The notes: generated from the sequence alone by a model not told the origin. A DNA stretch of 64,000 nt from an uncultured Pelagibacteraceae bacterium (GCA_902601785.1 CACKOH010000004.1:21289-85288), one strand, 5' to 3'; positions 39,661 to 50,802 are shown, numbered from the stretch's first letter. A program made the numbers and translations.

Positions 39661-41114
39661 TTTATCCACCAATCAGTAATTTTATTTTTAAAATTAATCT
39701 TTTCTTCCATTGCAAATGCGATGTTTAATAAATTTTGTTCATCAAATGCTTTTCCAATTATTTGTAGTCCTAAAGGATAACCCTTTACATCATGACCAGC
39801 AGGTATCGAAATTCCAGGTAAACCAGCTAAATTTACTGGAACTGTAAAAATATCGTTTAAATACATCGAAACAGGATCATTTGTCTTTTCACCAATTTTG
39901 AAAGCTGAACTTGGAGTTGATGGTGTTAATATAGCATCAACTTTTTTATAAGCTTCATCAAAATCATTTTTAATAAGCTTTCTTACTTTTTGAGCTTTAA
40001 GATAATAAGCATCATAATATCCTGATGATAAAACGTAAGTCCCAATCATTATTCTTCTTTGAACTTCTGCTCCAAAACCTTCAGATCTAGTTTTCTCATA
40101 CATATCTATCAAATTTTCTCCATCAGCTCTAAATCCATATTTAACACCATCATATCGCGCAAGATTAGATGAAGCTTCTGCGGGAGCTACAATATAATAT
40201 GTGGGTAAAGCATAATTAGTGTGAGGTAGTGAAATGTCTATAATTTCTGCACCACAATCTTTTACATAATCAATACCTTTTTTCCAAAGATCTTCTATTT
40301 CTTTAGGCATTCCATCTACTCTATATTCTTTAGGAATACCTATTTTTTTACCTTTGATATTATTGGTTAATTCATTGCTGTAATTGTTTCTTTTAAAATC
40401 AATAGAAGTAGAGTCTTTTTCATCATAAGAACTAATAACCTCGTGTAATAATGCACAATCTTTAACATTTTGAGCCATTGGTCCAGCTTGATCTAAAGAA
40501 GATGCAAATGCTACAATTCCATATCTTGAACAACTTCCATAAGTTGGTTTTAAACCAACGATGCCTGTGAAGGATGCAGGTTGTCTAATTGAACCACCAG
40601 TATCTGTTCCTATTGTAATTGGTGTTAATTGTGCTGCAACAGCTGATGATGAACCACCTGAGGATCCACCAGGAACTAAATCTTTATCGATTGGATTTTG
40701 TACATTTCCAAAAAAACTTGTTTCATTTGATGATCCCATAGCAAACTCATCACAATTTAATTTACCAAGTAATATAGCTCCTTCATTCCAAATATTTTGA
40801 GTAACTGTAGACTCGTATGTTGGAATAAAGTTATTCAAAATTTTACTACCTGCTGTAGTTTTAATATTTTTGGTACAAAATAAATCTTTAACAGCCATTG
40901 GTATACCAGGTAATTTTAAATCTAAATTTGGTTTTTCATCAAATCTTTTAGCTTTATCAATTGCAGCTGAAAAATCATCTGTTACATATGCATTTAACTC
41001 TTTGGATTTTTCAGACCTTTCTACAAATGCTTTTGTTACTTCAGTAGAAGAAAGTTTTTTATCTTTAATATTTTTAATTAATTCTGAAAGTGATTGTTTT
41101 GTAATATCAGACAT
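39657..41114 (-). CDS. gatA: Asp/Glu-tRNA amidotransferase subunit A
   Basis: [60 protein letters not shown]. Confidence 0.98.
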   Translation of the reverse strand: MSDITKQSLSELIKNIKDKKLSSTEVTKAFVERSEKSKELNAYVTDDFSAAIDKAKRFDEKPNLDLKLPGIPMAVKDLFCTKNIKTTAGSKILNNFIPTYESTVTQNIWNEGAILLGKLNCDEFAMGSSNETSFFGNVQNPIDKDLVPGGSSGGSSSAVAAQLTPITIGTDTGGSIRQPASFTGIVGLKPTYGSCSRYGIVAFASSLDQAGPMAQNVKDCALLHEVISSYDEKDSTSIDFKRNNYSNELTNNIKGKKIGIPKEYRVDGMPKEIEDLWKKGIDYVKDCGAEIIDISLPHTNYALPTYYIVAPAEASSNLARYDGVKYGFRADGENLIDMYEKTRSEGFGAEVQRRIMIGTYVLSSGYYDAYYLKAQKVRKLIKNDFDEAYKKVDAILTPSTPSSAFKIGEKTNDPVSMYLNDIFTVPVNLAGLPGISIPAGHDVKGYPLGLQIIGKAFDEQNLLNIAFAMEEKINFKNKITDWWIK

Positions 41115-41401
41115 TATTCAATCACCTTTGGTACTACAAAATAATCCTCATTTTCTTGAGGTGAATTTTTAATTATTTGTTCTCTTAAATTTTTACTGTT
41201 TACTTTATCTGATCTTAGTTTAAGTGTTGTTTCAGCGACAGAAGTAAGAGGTTCAACATTCTCTGTCTTTAATTCATTAAGTTTCTCAATAAATTCAAAA
41301 ATAGAATTTAAATCACCAGCAAGTTTTTCTGCCTTTTTTTCATTAACAGAAATTCTTGATAATTTAGATATGTGCTTTATTGTTTTAAGATCGATGCTCA
41401 T
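41114..41401 (-). CDS. gatC: Asp/Glu-tRNA amidotransferase subunit C; start moved to 41401
   Basis: [44 protein letters not shown]. Confidence 0.95.
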   Translation of the reverse strand: MSIDLKTIKHISKLSRISVNEKKAEKLAGDLNSIFEFIEKLNELKTENVEPLTSVAETTLKLRSDKVNSKNLREQIIKNSPQENEDYFVVPKVIE

Positions 41402-41451
41402 ATGATAATTAAATATGACGCAAACTATCACTTAAGTTATAATTATACAAT

Positions 41452-41907
41452 ATGATCACTATAGAAGAGCTAAAAAAAAAACAGTCAGAAACCACTAGAT
41501 TAATTGGTTTAGATCTTGGCTCTAAAAGAATTGGTGTTTCAATCTGTGATGAAAAACAATCTATCGCTACTCCATTAAAAACATTGAATAAAACAAATGC
41601 AGAAAATTTAATCAATGAACTAAAAATTATTATTGAGGAAAATAATATAAAAGGAATAATAATAGGTTTTCCTTTAAATATGGATGGAACTTTAGGTAGA
41701 TCTGCTCAATCAGTTAATGATGTCTCAAACAATATTGATAAAGCTTTAAATATTGATGTTTGTCTATGGGATGAAAGACTTTCAACGGTAGGTGCGTTTA
41801 ATTTATCCAGTCAATTGGATATAAATGTATCTAAAAGGGAAAAAAATATAGATCAGAATGCTGCTGCATTCATTCTTCAAGGAGCAATTGATTTTTTAAA
41901 TAATTAA
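41452..41907 (+). CDS. ruvX: Putative pre-16S rRNA nuclease / Holliday junction resolvase-like YqgF
   Basis: LIGLDLGSKRIGVSICDEKQSIATPL, IIIGFPLNMDGTLGRSAQ, LWDERLSTVGA. Confidence 0.94.
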   Translation: MITIEELKKKQSETTRLIGLDLGSKRIGVSICDEKQSIATPLKTLNKTNAENLINELKIIIEENNIKGIIIGFPLNMDGTLGRSAQSVNDVSNNIDKALNIDVCLWDERLSTVGAFNLSSQLDINVSKREKNIDQNAAAFILQGAIDFLNN

Positions 41908-41949
41908 TGCTTGCCAAGTAACTCTATTATAGTTATAGAGTTAATTTTA

Positions 41950-42891
41950 ATGGCATCTAAAACCTCTAAAGCTATTAAAATCTCACAAAAACATTTGTTA
42001 GGTATTCAAGATTTGTCAGTAAATGATGTAAGTATCATTCTTAACGAAGCACAGACCTTTATATCAATAAACCGAAGTAAGAATAAAAAAATTGATGTTT
42101 TAAGAGGTAAAACTCAAATAAATCTTTTTTTTGAACCATCAACCAGGACACAAAGCTCATTTGAATTAGCAGGAAAAAGATTAGGTGCTGATGTCATGTC
42201 AATGAATATGGGTAATTCAGCAATTAAAAAAGGTGAAACACTAATTGATACAGCTATGACATTAAATGCAATGCATCCTGATATCATAGTTATAAGACAT
42301 CAAGACTCAGGGGCTTGCAATCTTCTTTCACAAAAAGTTAATTGTGTAGTATTAAATGCTGGAGATGGGCGCAGAGAACATCCTACCCAAGCGTTACTGG
42401 ATGCGCTAACAATAATTAACCGAAAAGATAAAATCCAAGGGTTAAAAATTGCAATATGTGGAGATATTTTGCATTCACGTGTAGCTAGATCAAATATTTA
42501 CTTGTTAACTATGCTTGGAGCTGAGGTAAATATAGTTGCTCCTACGAATTTGATGCCAAAAGAAATAGAAAAATTTGGGGTTAATACTTTTACTGATATG
42601 AAAAAAGGACTGAAAGATTGTGACATTGTGATGATGTTAAGATTGCAAAATGAGAGAATGACCAGTTCTTTCTTGTCATCTAATAGAGAATATTATGAAT
42701 ACTATGGTTTAACACCAGACAAATTAGATCATGCAAAATCTGATGCCCTTATTATGCATCCAGGTCCAATGAACAGGGGTATCGAAATTGATACCAGATT
42801 AGCTGACGATATCAACAAGAGTGTTATTAAGGAACAGGTTGAACTTGGTGTTGCTGTAAGAATGGCGTGTTTAAAAATATTTTGTGAATAA
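41950..42891 (+). CDS. pyrB: Aspartate carbamoyltransferase catalytic subunit (ATG 41950 preferred)
   Basis: [57 protein letters not shown]. Confidence 0.97.
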   Translation: MASKTSKAIKISQKHLLGIQDLSVNDVSIILNEAQTFISINRSKNKKIDVLRGKTQINLFFEPSTRTQSSFELAGKRLGADVMSMNMGNSAIKKGETLIDTAMTLNAMHPDIIVIRHQDSGACNLLSQKVNCVVLNAGDGRREHPTQALLDALTIINRKDKIQGLKIAICGDILHSRVARSNIYLLTMLGAEVNIVAPTNLMPKEIEKFGVNTFTDMKKGLKDCDIVMMLRLQNERMTSSFLSSNREYYEYYGLTPDKLDHAKSDALIMHPGPMNRGIEIDTRLADDINKSVIKEQVELGVAVRMACLKIFCE

Positions 42892-44178
42892 ATGAAAAAA
42901 CAATACTTTATAAATGCAAATATTATAGATCCTCATAATTCATTAAACGAAAATGGTGGATTAATTATTGATGAAGATGGAAAGATCGAAGCAATAGGTA
43001 AAAAAGTAAACAACAATAATCTTCCATCACGAGAAAAACCAATTGATTTAAAAGGAAAATATATCTTCCCTGGTATTGTGGATATGAGAGTGTTTGTAGG
43101 TGAACCTGGTTATGAGTATAAAGAAAATTTTAGAACTCTAAGTAATGCGGCTTTATCTGGGGGAGTAACTTCTGTTGTTACTATGCCAAATACAGATCCA
43201 ATTATAGATAATGTTTCTATTGTTGATTTTTTAAAAAGAAGAGGAAGAGATAAATCTAAGATAAATATTTTTCCATGCGCGTCTTTAACTCATAATATCG
43301 AAGGAACTAACATGACCGAATTTGGTCTTTTGGCAAAAAAAGGAATAATTGCATTTACTGATGGCGTCAAAACTATTCAAAATACAAGACTAATGTCCAG
43401 AATAATGAATTCAGCAAAAGACCTGGGTTGTTTAATTATGCAACACGCTGAAGATTTGCATTTATCAGAAAATGGAATGATTAATTCTGGAATAATTGCC
43501 TCAAAGCTAGGGCTGTCTGGAATACCAGATATTGCTGAAAGAATTATAATTGAAAGAGATTTAACATTACTTGAAAAGGTTAAATGTAGATATCACATCT
43601 CACAAATTTCTTCTTCAAAATCAGTAAATATAATTAGACAAAGAAAAGAAGATATAAAATTTACATCAGGAGTTTCAATAAATAATTTATCTCTGAATGA
43701 AAATGACATTGGAGATTTTAGAACTTTTTTAAAATTATCCCCTCCTCTCAGAAAAGAAGAGGATAGAGAAGCATTAGTCCAAGGATTAAAAGATGGCGTG
43801 ATTGATGTAATCGTTTCAGATCATAAACCTGAAGATGAAGAGTCTAAAAGATTAACATTTTCTCAAGCTGCAACCGGAGCATCAGGTATTGAAACACTAT
43901 TATCATTAAGCTTAGAATTATTTCATAATGGATCTATTAAGCTGGATACTATAATTCAAGCATTGACATCAAATCCTGCAAAAATATTAAATATAAATAA
44001 AGGAAACTTATCTATTGGAAATGAAGCTGATTTTTGTATTGTAGATATAGACAAACCTTGGGTTGTTAAAAAAGAAAATTTAATTTCTAAATCAAAAAAT
44101 ACATCTATAGAGGATAAAAAATTGCAAGGAAAAGTAACCAATACGTTTGTAAAAGGTCAGGAATTATTTAAAGTGTAA
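42892..44178 (+). CDS. pyrC: Dihydroorotase
   Basis: NIIDPHNSLNENGGLIIDEDG, FPGIVDMRVFVGEPGYEYKENFRTLSNAALSGGVTSVVTMPNT, VIVSDHKPEDEESK. Confidence 0.93.
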   Translation: MKKQYFINANIIDPHNSLNENGGLIIDEDGKIEAIGKKVNNNNLPSREKPIDLKGKYIFPGIVDMRVFVGEPGYEYKENFRTLSNAALSGGVTSVVTMPNTDPIIDNVSIVDFLKRRGRDKSKINIFPCASLTHNIEGTNMTEFGLLAKKGIIAFTDGVKTIQNTRLMSRIMNSAKDLGCLIMQHAEDLHLSENGMINSGIIASKLGLSGIPDIAERIIIERDLTLLEKVKCRYHISQISSSKSVNIIRQRKEDIKFTSGVSINNLSLNENDIGDFRTFLKLSPPLRKEEDREALVQGLKDGVIDVIVSDHKPEDEESKRLTFSQAATGASGIETLLSLSLELFHNGSIKLDTIIQALTSNPAKILNINKGNLSIGNEADFCIVDIDKPWVVKKENLISKSKNTSIEDKKLQGKVTNTFVKGQELFKV

Positions 44179-44180
44179 AA

Positions 44181-44759
44181 ATGGAATTTTTAACTATAGG
44201 TATAATCTCATACCTAATGGGTTCTATACCTTTTGGGTTTATACTAACAAAAATTTTTTTAAAAAAAGATATAAGAGAAATTGGATCTGGAAATATTGGT
44301 GCAACAAATGCATTAAGAACAGGTAATAAATTAATTGGATATTCAACCCTTTTGCTAGATGTTATGAAAGCTATACTTCCTGTACTATATGTAAAAATTA
44401 TTCATCCAGAATTAATTTATATTGCATCTCTTTGTGCTTTTTTAGGTCATGTTTTTCCAGTTTGGTTAAAGTTTAAAGGTGGTAAGGGTGTCGCCACATA
44501 TGTAGGCATATTGTTTACTATAAATATTTTTTTAGGTTTTATTTTTTGTGTGTCTTGGTTACTAATTTTTTTAATATCAAAATACTCTTCTTTGTCATCA
44601 CTTATTGGTTCACTAACGATACCAGTATATATTTTTTTTAATGATCAAATGAGTAATGCACTTTTTTTTGGAATTATGTTTGTATTGATATTTTATACTC
44701 ACAGAGAAAATATTAAACGTCTGAAAAATAAAGAAGAAAGTAAGACAAAAATTTATTAA
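44181..44759 (+). CDS. plsY: Glycerol-3-phosphate acyltransferase PlsY
   Basis: YLMGSIPFGFILTK, REIGSGNIGATNALRTG, FLGHVFPVWLKFKGGKGVAT. Confidence 0.97.
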   Translation: MEFLTIGIISYLMGSIPFGFILTKIFLKKDIREIGSGNIGATNALRTGNKLIGYSTLLLDVMKAILPVLYVKIIHPELIYIASLCAFLGHVFPVWLKFKGGKGVATYVGILFTINIFLGFIFCVSWLLIFLISKYSSLSSLIGSLTIPVYIFFNDQMSNALFFGIMFVLIFYTHRENIKRLKNKEESKTKIY

Positions 44760-44769
44760 ATTGACTATC

Positions 44770-44787
44770 AACTACTTTTAAGTAGTT
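44770..44787. repeat. Inverted repeat AACTACTT-TT-AAGTAGTT between plsY and topA
   Basis: AACTACTTTTAAGTAGTT directly visible, 9 nt before the topA ATG, no U-tract following. Confidence 0.75.
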
Positions 44788-44796
44788 TGTTAAATT

Positions 44797-47382
44797 ATGA
44801 ATCTAGTCATAGTTGAAAGTCCTGCAAAAGCCAAAACAATTAATAAATACTTAGGAGATAATTATACTGTTTTAGCTAGTTACGGTCATATTAGAGATTT
44901 ACCATCAAAAAATGGTTCCGTTGATCCAGATCAAAATTTTAAAATGGAATGGGAGGTTGATAACTTTTCAAAAAAATACCTTAAAGATATTACTGATGCT
45001 GCAAAAGAATCATCTAAAATTATTTTAGCAACAGACCCTGATCGTGAAGGAGAAGCTATAGCATGGCATGTAAAGGAATATTTGAATGAGAAAAAACTAC
45101 TTAAAGATAAAGAGGTTGAAAGAGTTGTGTTCAACGAAATTACTAAGAAAGCTGTAACTCATGGAATCGAGAATCCTAGACAAATTGAGCCTTTATTGGT
45201 TGATGCTTATATGGCAAGGAGAGCATTAGATTATCTTGTTGGTTTCAATATTTCTCCAATATTGTGGACTAAACTTCCTGGATCAAAGTCAGCAGGTAGA
45301 GTGCAATCTGTTGCTTTAAAATTAATAACAGAAAGAGAGCATGAAATTGAGTTATTTAATCCAGAAGAGTTTTGGACTTTAAATTTAAAATTTGAGGATG
45401 AAAAAAAAAATTTAATTACTGCTAGTCTTTATCAATTGGATGGACAAAAAATAGAAAAATTTTCATTTAAAAAAAAAGAAAATATTGAAAAGGCAATGTC
45501 TGAATTAAGGGATAAAAAATTTAATATCAGTGATATTTCCTCAAAAATTATAAACAGAAATCCATCAGGTCCGTTTACAACATCTACACTTCAGCAAGTT
45601 GCTTCAAGTAGATTGGGATTTGGAGCTTCAAGAACTATGCAAATTGCACAAAAACTTTATCAGGGTATAGAAATTGAAGGAGATACAGTTGGCTTAATAA
45701 CTTACATGCGAACTGATGGTACAATTTTATCAGCAGACGCTATTAATGATTTTAGAAATTTTGTTAAAAAAAGTTATGGAAATGATTATGTGCCTGAAAA
45801 AGCTAATAACTATAGTGGAAAAAAAGCAAAAAATGCTCAAGAAGCTCATGAAGCTATTAGACCAACAGACATAAATAGAACTCCCGAAGCTGTTAAAAAA
45901 TATTTAAGTACTGACCAAAATAAATTGTACAATTTGATATGGAGTAGAGCTTTATCATCTCAAATGGTTTCAGCAAAATTTGATAGAAATACAATTACTA
46001 TTGAAACTGAAGATAAAAATACAATTTGCAAAGCAAGTGGCTCAATATTAAAATTTGATGGGTTTTTAAAAGTTTATAAAAATCTCAATTTGGATGATTA
46101 TGACGAGATACTCCCAGAGGTAAAAAAAGGACCTATAAATATTGAGTCCTTTTTGGATGAACAACATTTTACACAACCTCCACCAAGGTATTCAGAAGCA
46201 AGTTTGGTTAAAAAGCTAGAGGAACTTGGAATTGGAAGACCCTCAACATATGCAAGTATAATATCAACAATTTCCAATCGTGGATATGCTGAGATAACTA
46301 ATAAAAGATTTTTTCCAACTGATCGTGGAAAATTAATTTCTGCTTTTTTAGAAAAACTATTTTCTAAATATGTTGATTATAATTTTACTGCAGGATTGGA
46401 GAATCAATTAGACGAAATTACGACTGGTAAAGAAAGTTGGATAAAAGTTTTAGAATTATTTTGGAAAGACTTTTACAATAATGTCTCGGAGGTTAAGGAG
46501 AAAAGAACTAGAGAAGTTTTGGATTTATTAAATGAAAGCTTGGGGGCACTAATTTTTGACAAAGATGATAATGGTAATGTTGTCAGAAAATGTCAATTAT
46601 GTGAAACAGGATCATTGAGTTTAAAAAATAGTTTTAGAGGTGGTGCCTTTATTGGTTGTTCTAATTATCCAGAATGTAAATTTACTAGACCTTTATCGAA
46701 AGCTAAAGCTGCTGCACAAGCTCAGTTGGCTGAACCAAAATATTTGGGGAAACATGAGAATGGAAATAACATTTTTTTAAAAAATGGAAGATTTGGCCCT
46801 TATTTACAATATGAAAAGGTTATGGATCATTCCGATGACAAAATTAATAAGAAGAAAAAGAGAAAGACTAAAAAAGCTAAAAAAGATGTGAATGAACTAT
46901 TAAAAAATATCTCAATTCCAAAAGGAATTGAATTGGAAAGTATAGATATAGATAAGGCAAAATTTTTATGTTCACTGCCAAAATCTCTAGGAATTAATCC
47001 AGATAATCAAAAAGAAATTTCTTTAAACACCGGAAGATATGGACCATATTTAAAGTGTGAAAATAAATCTGCTAGACTTGAAAATGTTGAAGAAATATTT
47101 TCAATAGGTTTGAATAGAGCAATAACATTAATTGCCGATGCTAGACCAGGGAGAATATCATCTTCAATCATAAAAGATCTTGGGGAACATCCAGAAGACA
47201 AAAAACCTGTAAGAATTATGAAGGGCCAATATGGTCCCTACATTAAATACAAATCTCTAAATGCAACAATTCCAGAGGAAAAAGACCCTACAGAGCTAAA
47301 TATGGAAGAGGCTCTTATCCTTATTGAGAAAAGACGTGAATACGATAAAAATAAGAAAACAAAAAAAAAGAAAAAAAAATGA
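44797..47382 (+). CDS. topA: DNA topoisomerase I
   Basis: LVIVESPAKAKTINKYLG, ATDPDREGEAIAWHV, LITYMRTDGT, CQLCETGSLSLKNSFRGGAFIGCSNYPEC zinc ribbon. Confidence 0.98.
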   Translation: MNLVIVESPAKAKTINKYLGDNYTVLASYGHIRDLPSKNGSVDPDQNFKMEWEVDNFSKKYLKDITDAAKESSKIILATDPDREGEAIAWHVKEYLNEKKLLKDKEVERVVFNEITKKAVTHGIENPRQIEPLLVDAYMARRALDYLVGFNISPILWTKLPGSKSAGRVQSVALKLITEREHEIELFNPEEFWTLNLKFEDEKKNLITASLYQLDGQKIEKFSFKKKENIEKAMSELRDKKFNISDISSKIINRNPSGPFTTSTLQQVASSRLGFGASRTMQIAQKLYQGIEIEGDTVGLITYMRTDGTILSADAINDFRNFVKKSYGNDYVPEKANNYSGKKAKNAQEAHEAIRPTDINRTPEAVKKYLSTDQNKLYNLIWSRALSSQMVSAKFDRNTITIETEDKNTICKASGSILKFDGFLKVYKNLNLDDYDEILPEVKKGPINIESFLDEQHFTQPPPRYSEASLVKKLEELGIGRPSTYASIISTISNRGYAEITNKRFFPTDRGKLISAFLEKLFSKYVDYNFTAGLENQLDEITTGKESWIKVLELFWKDFYNNVSEVKEKRTREVLDLLNESLGALIFDKDDNGNVVRKCQLCETGSLSLKNSFRGGAFIGCSNYPECKFTRPLSKAKAAAQAQLAEPKYLGKHENGNNIFLKNGRFGPYLQYEKVMDHSDDKINKKKKRKTKKAKKDVNELLKNISIPKGIELESIDIDKAKFLCSLPKSLGINPDNQKEISLNTGRYGPYLKCENKSARLENVEEIFSIGLNRAITLIADARPGRISSSIIKDLGEHPEDKKPVRIMKGQYGPYIKYKSLNATIPEEKDPTELNMEEALILIEKRREYDKNKKTKKKKKK

Positions 47383-47840
47383 CAATTAACAATAAAATTG
47401 AAGAATTAAAAATAATATTACCAGAAGCTAAAGATCCAGTAGGTTCATATGTTGCTACAAAAATAGTCGGAAAGCTTCTTTATATATCAGGACAAATATC
47501 AGTTGATGAAAACGGTAAACTAATAAAGGGGAAAATCGGTAAAGAACTCTCAGCAGATGAAGGTTATGTTGCTGCAAAAAGATGCGGTTTAAGTATTGTT
47601 TCTCAAGTAAAGACTGCATGTAATGGAGATTTATCTAGAGTAAAATCATGTGTGAAATTAACCGGTTATGTTAATTCCACCGATGATTTTATTGAACAAC
47701 CTAAAGTTATAAATGGAGCATCAGATTTAATATCTTTGATTTTTGGTGAAGCAGGTATGCATACAAGAGCAGCAGTAAGTACTAATAGCTTACCATTAGG
47801 TGTATCTGTTGAGGTAGATGCAATATTTGAATTGAATTAA
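47379..47840 (+). CDS. RidA/YjgF family protein
   Basis: GKLLYISGQISVDENGKLIKGKIGKELSADEGYVAAKRCGLSI, GEAGMHTRAAVSTNSLPLGVSVEVDAIFEL. Confidence 0.9.
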   Translation: MTINNKIEELKIILPEAKDPVGSYVATKIVGKLLYISGQISVDENGKLIKGKIGKELSADEGYVAAKRCGLSIVSQVKTACNGDLSRVKSCVKLTGYVNSTDDFIEQPKVINGASDLISLIFGEAGMHTRAAVSTNSLPLGVSVEVDAIFELN

Positions 47841-47841
47841 T

Positions 47842-49140
47842 TTATCTTCCAACGCCAAAATAGTTAATATCCGATTTTTTCATTTTCACAGGTGAGTATA
47901 AATTTCGCATGTCGTATATTTTAAATTTCTTTTTTTTTATTAATTTTTTAAAATTCAACAACTTGAAATCATTCCACTCTGTGTGTAAAATAACTAAATC
48001 AGCTTTTAAACAAGCAGCAGAAATTGAACTGCAATAATTTACATTTTTAAAACCTTTAAAATCATCTTTTTCGCCTGAGGGGTCATAATATTTAATTTTA
48101 CAACTTTTTTTATTAAGATATTTAATCATTGGTATACTTGATGCCTCACGCATATCATCTGTATTTGGTTTGAATGTGACACCCAAAAAAGCTATAATTT
48201 TATTTTTAAAATTTTCTCCAAGAATTTTGTCAACCCTCTTTGCTAGTAAAGTTCTACGTTTTTCATTTGAATTAACTACACTTTTAACAATGGACAAATC
48301 TGTTTTAAATTTATTACCGGTATCAATTAGGGCACGTGTATCCTTTGGAAAGCACGATCCGCCATATGCTGGACCTGCTCTTAGAAATCTATCGCCTATT
48401 CTCTGATCTGAGCCCATGCCTGTAGCTACATCTTTAATATCAACATCTGCTTTTTCACACAAATTGGCTATTTCATTTATAAATGAAATCTTTGTAGCTA
48501 AAAAAGCATTTGAAGCGTACTTGATGAGTTCAGCCCCTCTTCTAGAGGTGTTAAAATATCTACTTTTTTTTTTTATAATTGGTAAATAAAGAGACTTTAA
48601 AATTTTATTTGCTTTCTTACTATCTGTTCCAATAATTACCCTGTCAGGATAAATAAAATCTCTTATTGCTTCACCCTCTCTTAAAAATTCAGGATTTGAT
48701 ACAACATCAACTAATTTTTTTTTCTTTAGATTGTATAAAATTTTCTCAATTTGATCACCTGTAGATAAAGGTACAGTAGATTTATTAACTATTATTTTAT
48801 ACTTTTTAATAATTTTCTTTAAATCTTTGGCAACACTAAAAACATATTTCAAATCAGCTGAATTAGAATTTTTTTTAGTAGGTGTTCCAACACAAACAAA
48901 AATTATATCTGAATTTAATACTGCTTTTTTTAAATCTGTTGTAAATATCAATCTCTTTTGTTTATGATTTTTTTTTAAAATTTCCTCAAGACCAGGTTCA
49001 AAAATTGGAACTATTCCTTTATTTAGTAAGTCAATTTTTTTTTGATCTTTATCTACACAGTAGACTGTATTTCCAACATCAGAAAAACATACGCCACTTA
49101 CAAGCCCTACATAACCAGTTCCTATCATGCAAAGTTTCAT
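47842..49140 (-). CDS. ugd: UDP-glucose 6-dehydrogenase
   Basis: CMIGTGYVGLVSGVCFSDVGNTVYCVDKD, NPEFLREGEAIRDF, GPAYGGSCFPKDTRAL. Confidence 0.96.
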   Translation of the reverse strand: MKLCMIGTGYVGLVSGVCFSDVGNTVYCVDKDQKKIDLLNKGIVPIFEPGLEEILKKNHKQKRLIFTTDLKKAVLNSDIIFVCVGTPTKKNSNSADLKYVFSVAKDLKKIIKKYKIIVNKSTVPLSTGDQIEKILYNLKKKKLVDVVSNPEFLREGEAIRDFIYPDRVIIGTDSKKANKILKSLYLPIIKKKSRYFNTSRRGAELIKYASNAFLATKISFINEIANLCEKADVDIKDVATGMGSDQRIGDRFLRAGPAYGGSCFPKDTRALIDTGNKFKTDLSIVKSVVNSNEKRRTLLAKRVDKILGENFKNKIIAFLGVTFKPNTDDMREASSIPMIKYLNKKSCKIKYYDPSGEKDDFKGFKNVNYCSSISAACLKADLVILHTEWNDFKLLNFKKLIKKKKFKIYDMRNLYSPVKMKKSDINYFGVGR

Positions 49141-49952
49141 AATTTCCCGATCTCAATATTAGATTTTATAAATCCATCCATTGTGCCACAATCCAAATAC
49201 TTACCTGTAAAATTATGTGCAATAAATTTTTCATTATCATTTATCAATGATTGTATTGCGTCTGTGATGTGAATTTCACCACCTTTACCAGGTTTTTGTT
49301 TGGACAATTTATAAAAAATTGTCTTGGGTAAAATATATCTACCAATTACAGCTTTATTTGATGGAGCTTTTTTAATAGATGGTTTTTCAACCACCTCTTT
49401 AATAATATAATTATTTTTAGAAACTTTTTTAGTTAAATTATAAATACCCCATCTAGTGACAGTTTTTTTTTTAACTTTCATGCTGGCCATAACTGATGAT
49501 TTATATTTACTGTGAGTAGAAATCATTGATTTTGAGCAATTGTTTTTCATTATTAGATCATCGGGCAACAACATTAAAAAATATTTATCTTTAATAAATT
49601 TTTTCGTTTTTAAAACTGCATCTCCTGTGCCCTTAGGTTTATTTTGATAAACAAATTTTATCATTTTTTTATATTTTTGAATTTTTTTGTATTCCTCAAT
49701 AATTTTAGGATCTTTTTTCTTTTTAATTATATTTTTATAAAATTTATCACTGTAAAAATATTTTTTAATCATCATTTTCTTTTTTGAAATAATAAAAATT
49801 ATCTCTTTAATACCAGCGTCGGTACATTCTTCTAAGATATATTCAATTCCAGGTTTTCCATTAATAGGTAATAACTCCTTTGCAAAAACACTCGTCAAAG
49901 GCAATAATCTTGTACCAAGTCCAGCTAATGGAATAATAGCTTGTTTAATCAT
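49137..49952 (-). CDS. galU: UTP--glucose-1-phosphate uridylyltransferase
   Basis: AIIPLAGLGTRLLPLTSVFAKELLPINGKPGIEYILEE, FVYQNKPKGTGDAVL. Confidence 0.96.
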   Translation of the reverse strand: MIKQAIIPLAGLGTRLLPLTSVFAKELLPINGKPGIEYILEECTDAGIKEIIFIISKKKMMIKKYFYSDKFYKNIIKKKKDPKIIEEYKKIQKYKKMIKFVYQNKPKGTGDAVLKTKKFIKDKYFLMLLPDDLIMKNNCSKSMISTHSKYKSSVMASMKVKKKTVTRWGIYNLTKKVSKNNYIIKEVVEKPSIKKAPSNKAVIGRYILPKTIFYKLSKQKPGKGGEIHITDAIQSLINDNEKFIAHNFTGKYLDCGTMDGFIKSNIEIGKL

Positions 49953-49986
49953 TTAAATGTTTTACTTATTTAAGAATTTTACACAA

Positions 49987-50802
49987 ATGAAAATTTTATT
50001 AAATAAGACATCATTGACTAAATCATTAAGGCATTTTAGTGATATTGGGTTTGTTCCTACAATGGGCTCAATACATCAAGGACATTTATCACTTATCGGT
50101 AGGTCGAATCAAATCTGTCACAAAACAGTAGTTAGTATTTTTGTTAATCCAAAACAGTTCAATAATAAAAAAGATTTTAAAACTTACCCTAAAAATATTA
50201 AAAAAGATTTAAAGATATTAAATCAAAGTAAAACAGTTGATTTCGTCTATATTCCGAAATTTAAAGATATATTTAAAAATAATAAAAAAACTAAAATTAA
50301 ACTGATTAAGAAAGATAAAATTTTATGTGCTAAATTTAGAAAAGGTCATTTTGAAGGTGTTTTAGATGTAATGGATAAACTAACTGATATAGTTAGACCA
50401 AATAAAATTTTTATGGGAAATAAAGATTTTCAGCAATTGTTTTTGGTTAAAAAGTATTTAAAAAAAAAATATAATACCGATGTTGTAGGTTGCAAAACTG
50501 TTCGGGAAAAAAATAAAGTTGCATTATCTTCAAGAAATTACCTTCTATCTAAAGAAAATCTTATTTTAGCTAGTAAGATAGTAAGAAAATTAATTAATGT
50601 GAAAAAAAGTATTAAAAATAAAAAAAATAAAAATAAATATTTACTAACTATAAAAAATGATTTTCAAAAACAATTTAAAATTAAAATTGAGTACTTAGAA
50701 CTTAGAGATATAAATAATTTAAAATTAACAAATGTTATTAATACGTCTAGGCTTTTTGTAGCGTACTATTTAAATGGTGTAAGGTTAATTGATAATCTAT
50801 AA
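49987..50802 (+). CDS. panC: Pantothenate synthetase (ATG 49987 likely; ORF opens at 49957)
   Basis: IGFVPTMGSIHQGHLSLIGRS, VSIFVNPKQFNNKKDFKTYP, IFMGNKDFQQLFLVKKY, LSSRNYLLS. Confidence 0.94.
   Translation: MKILLNKTSLTKSLRHFSDIGFVPTMGSIHQGHLSLIGRSNQICHKTVVSIFVNPKQFNNKKDFKTYPKNIKKDLKILNQSKTVDFVYIPKFKDIFKNNKKTKIKLIKKDKILCAKFRKGHFEGVLDVMDKLTDIVRPNKIFMGNKDFQQLFLVKKYLKKKYNTDVVGCKTVREKNKVALSSRNYLLSKENLILASKIVRKLINVKKSIKNKKNKNKYLLTIKNDFQKQFKIKIEYLELRDINNLKLTNVINTSRLFVAYYLNGVRLIDNL

Noticed and set aside
40870-41172. 100-aa ORF antisense to gatA/gatC
   Set aside because: Crosses two well-supported genes on the opposite strand; no motif.
44761-44766. TTGACT before topA as a promoter -35
   Set aside because: No acceptable -10 hexamer at 15-19 nt spacing; the inverted repeat is the more credible signal.
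46851-47382. Lysine-rich low-complexity tracts in TopA as an unusual domain
   Set aside because: Fits the usual basic linkers and tail plus repeated GRFGPYL-type C-terminal modules of topoisomerase I in an AT-rich genome.
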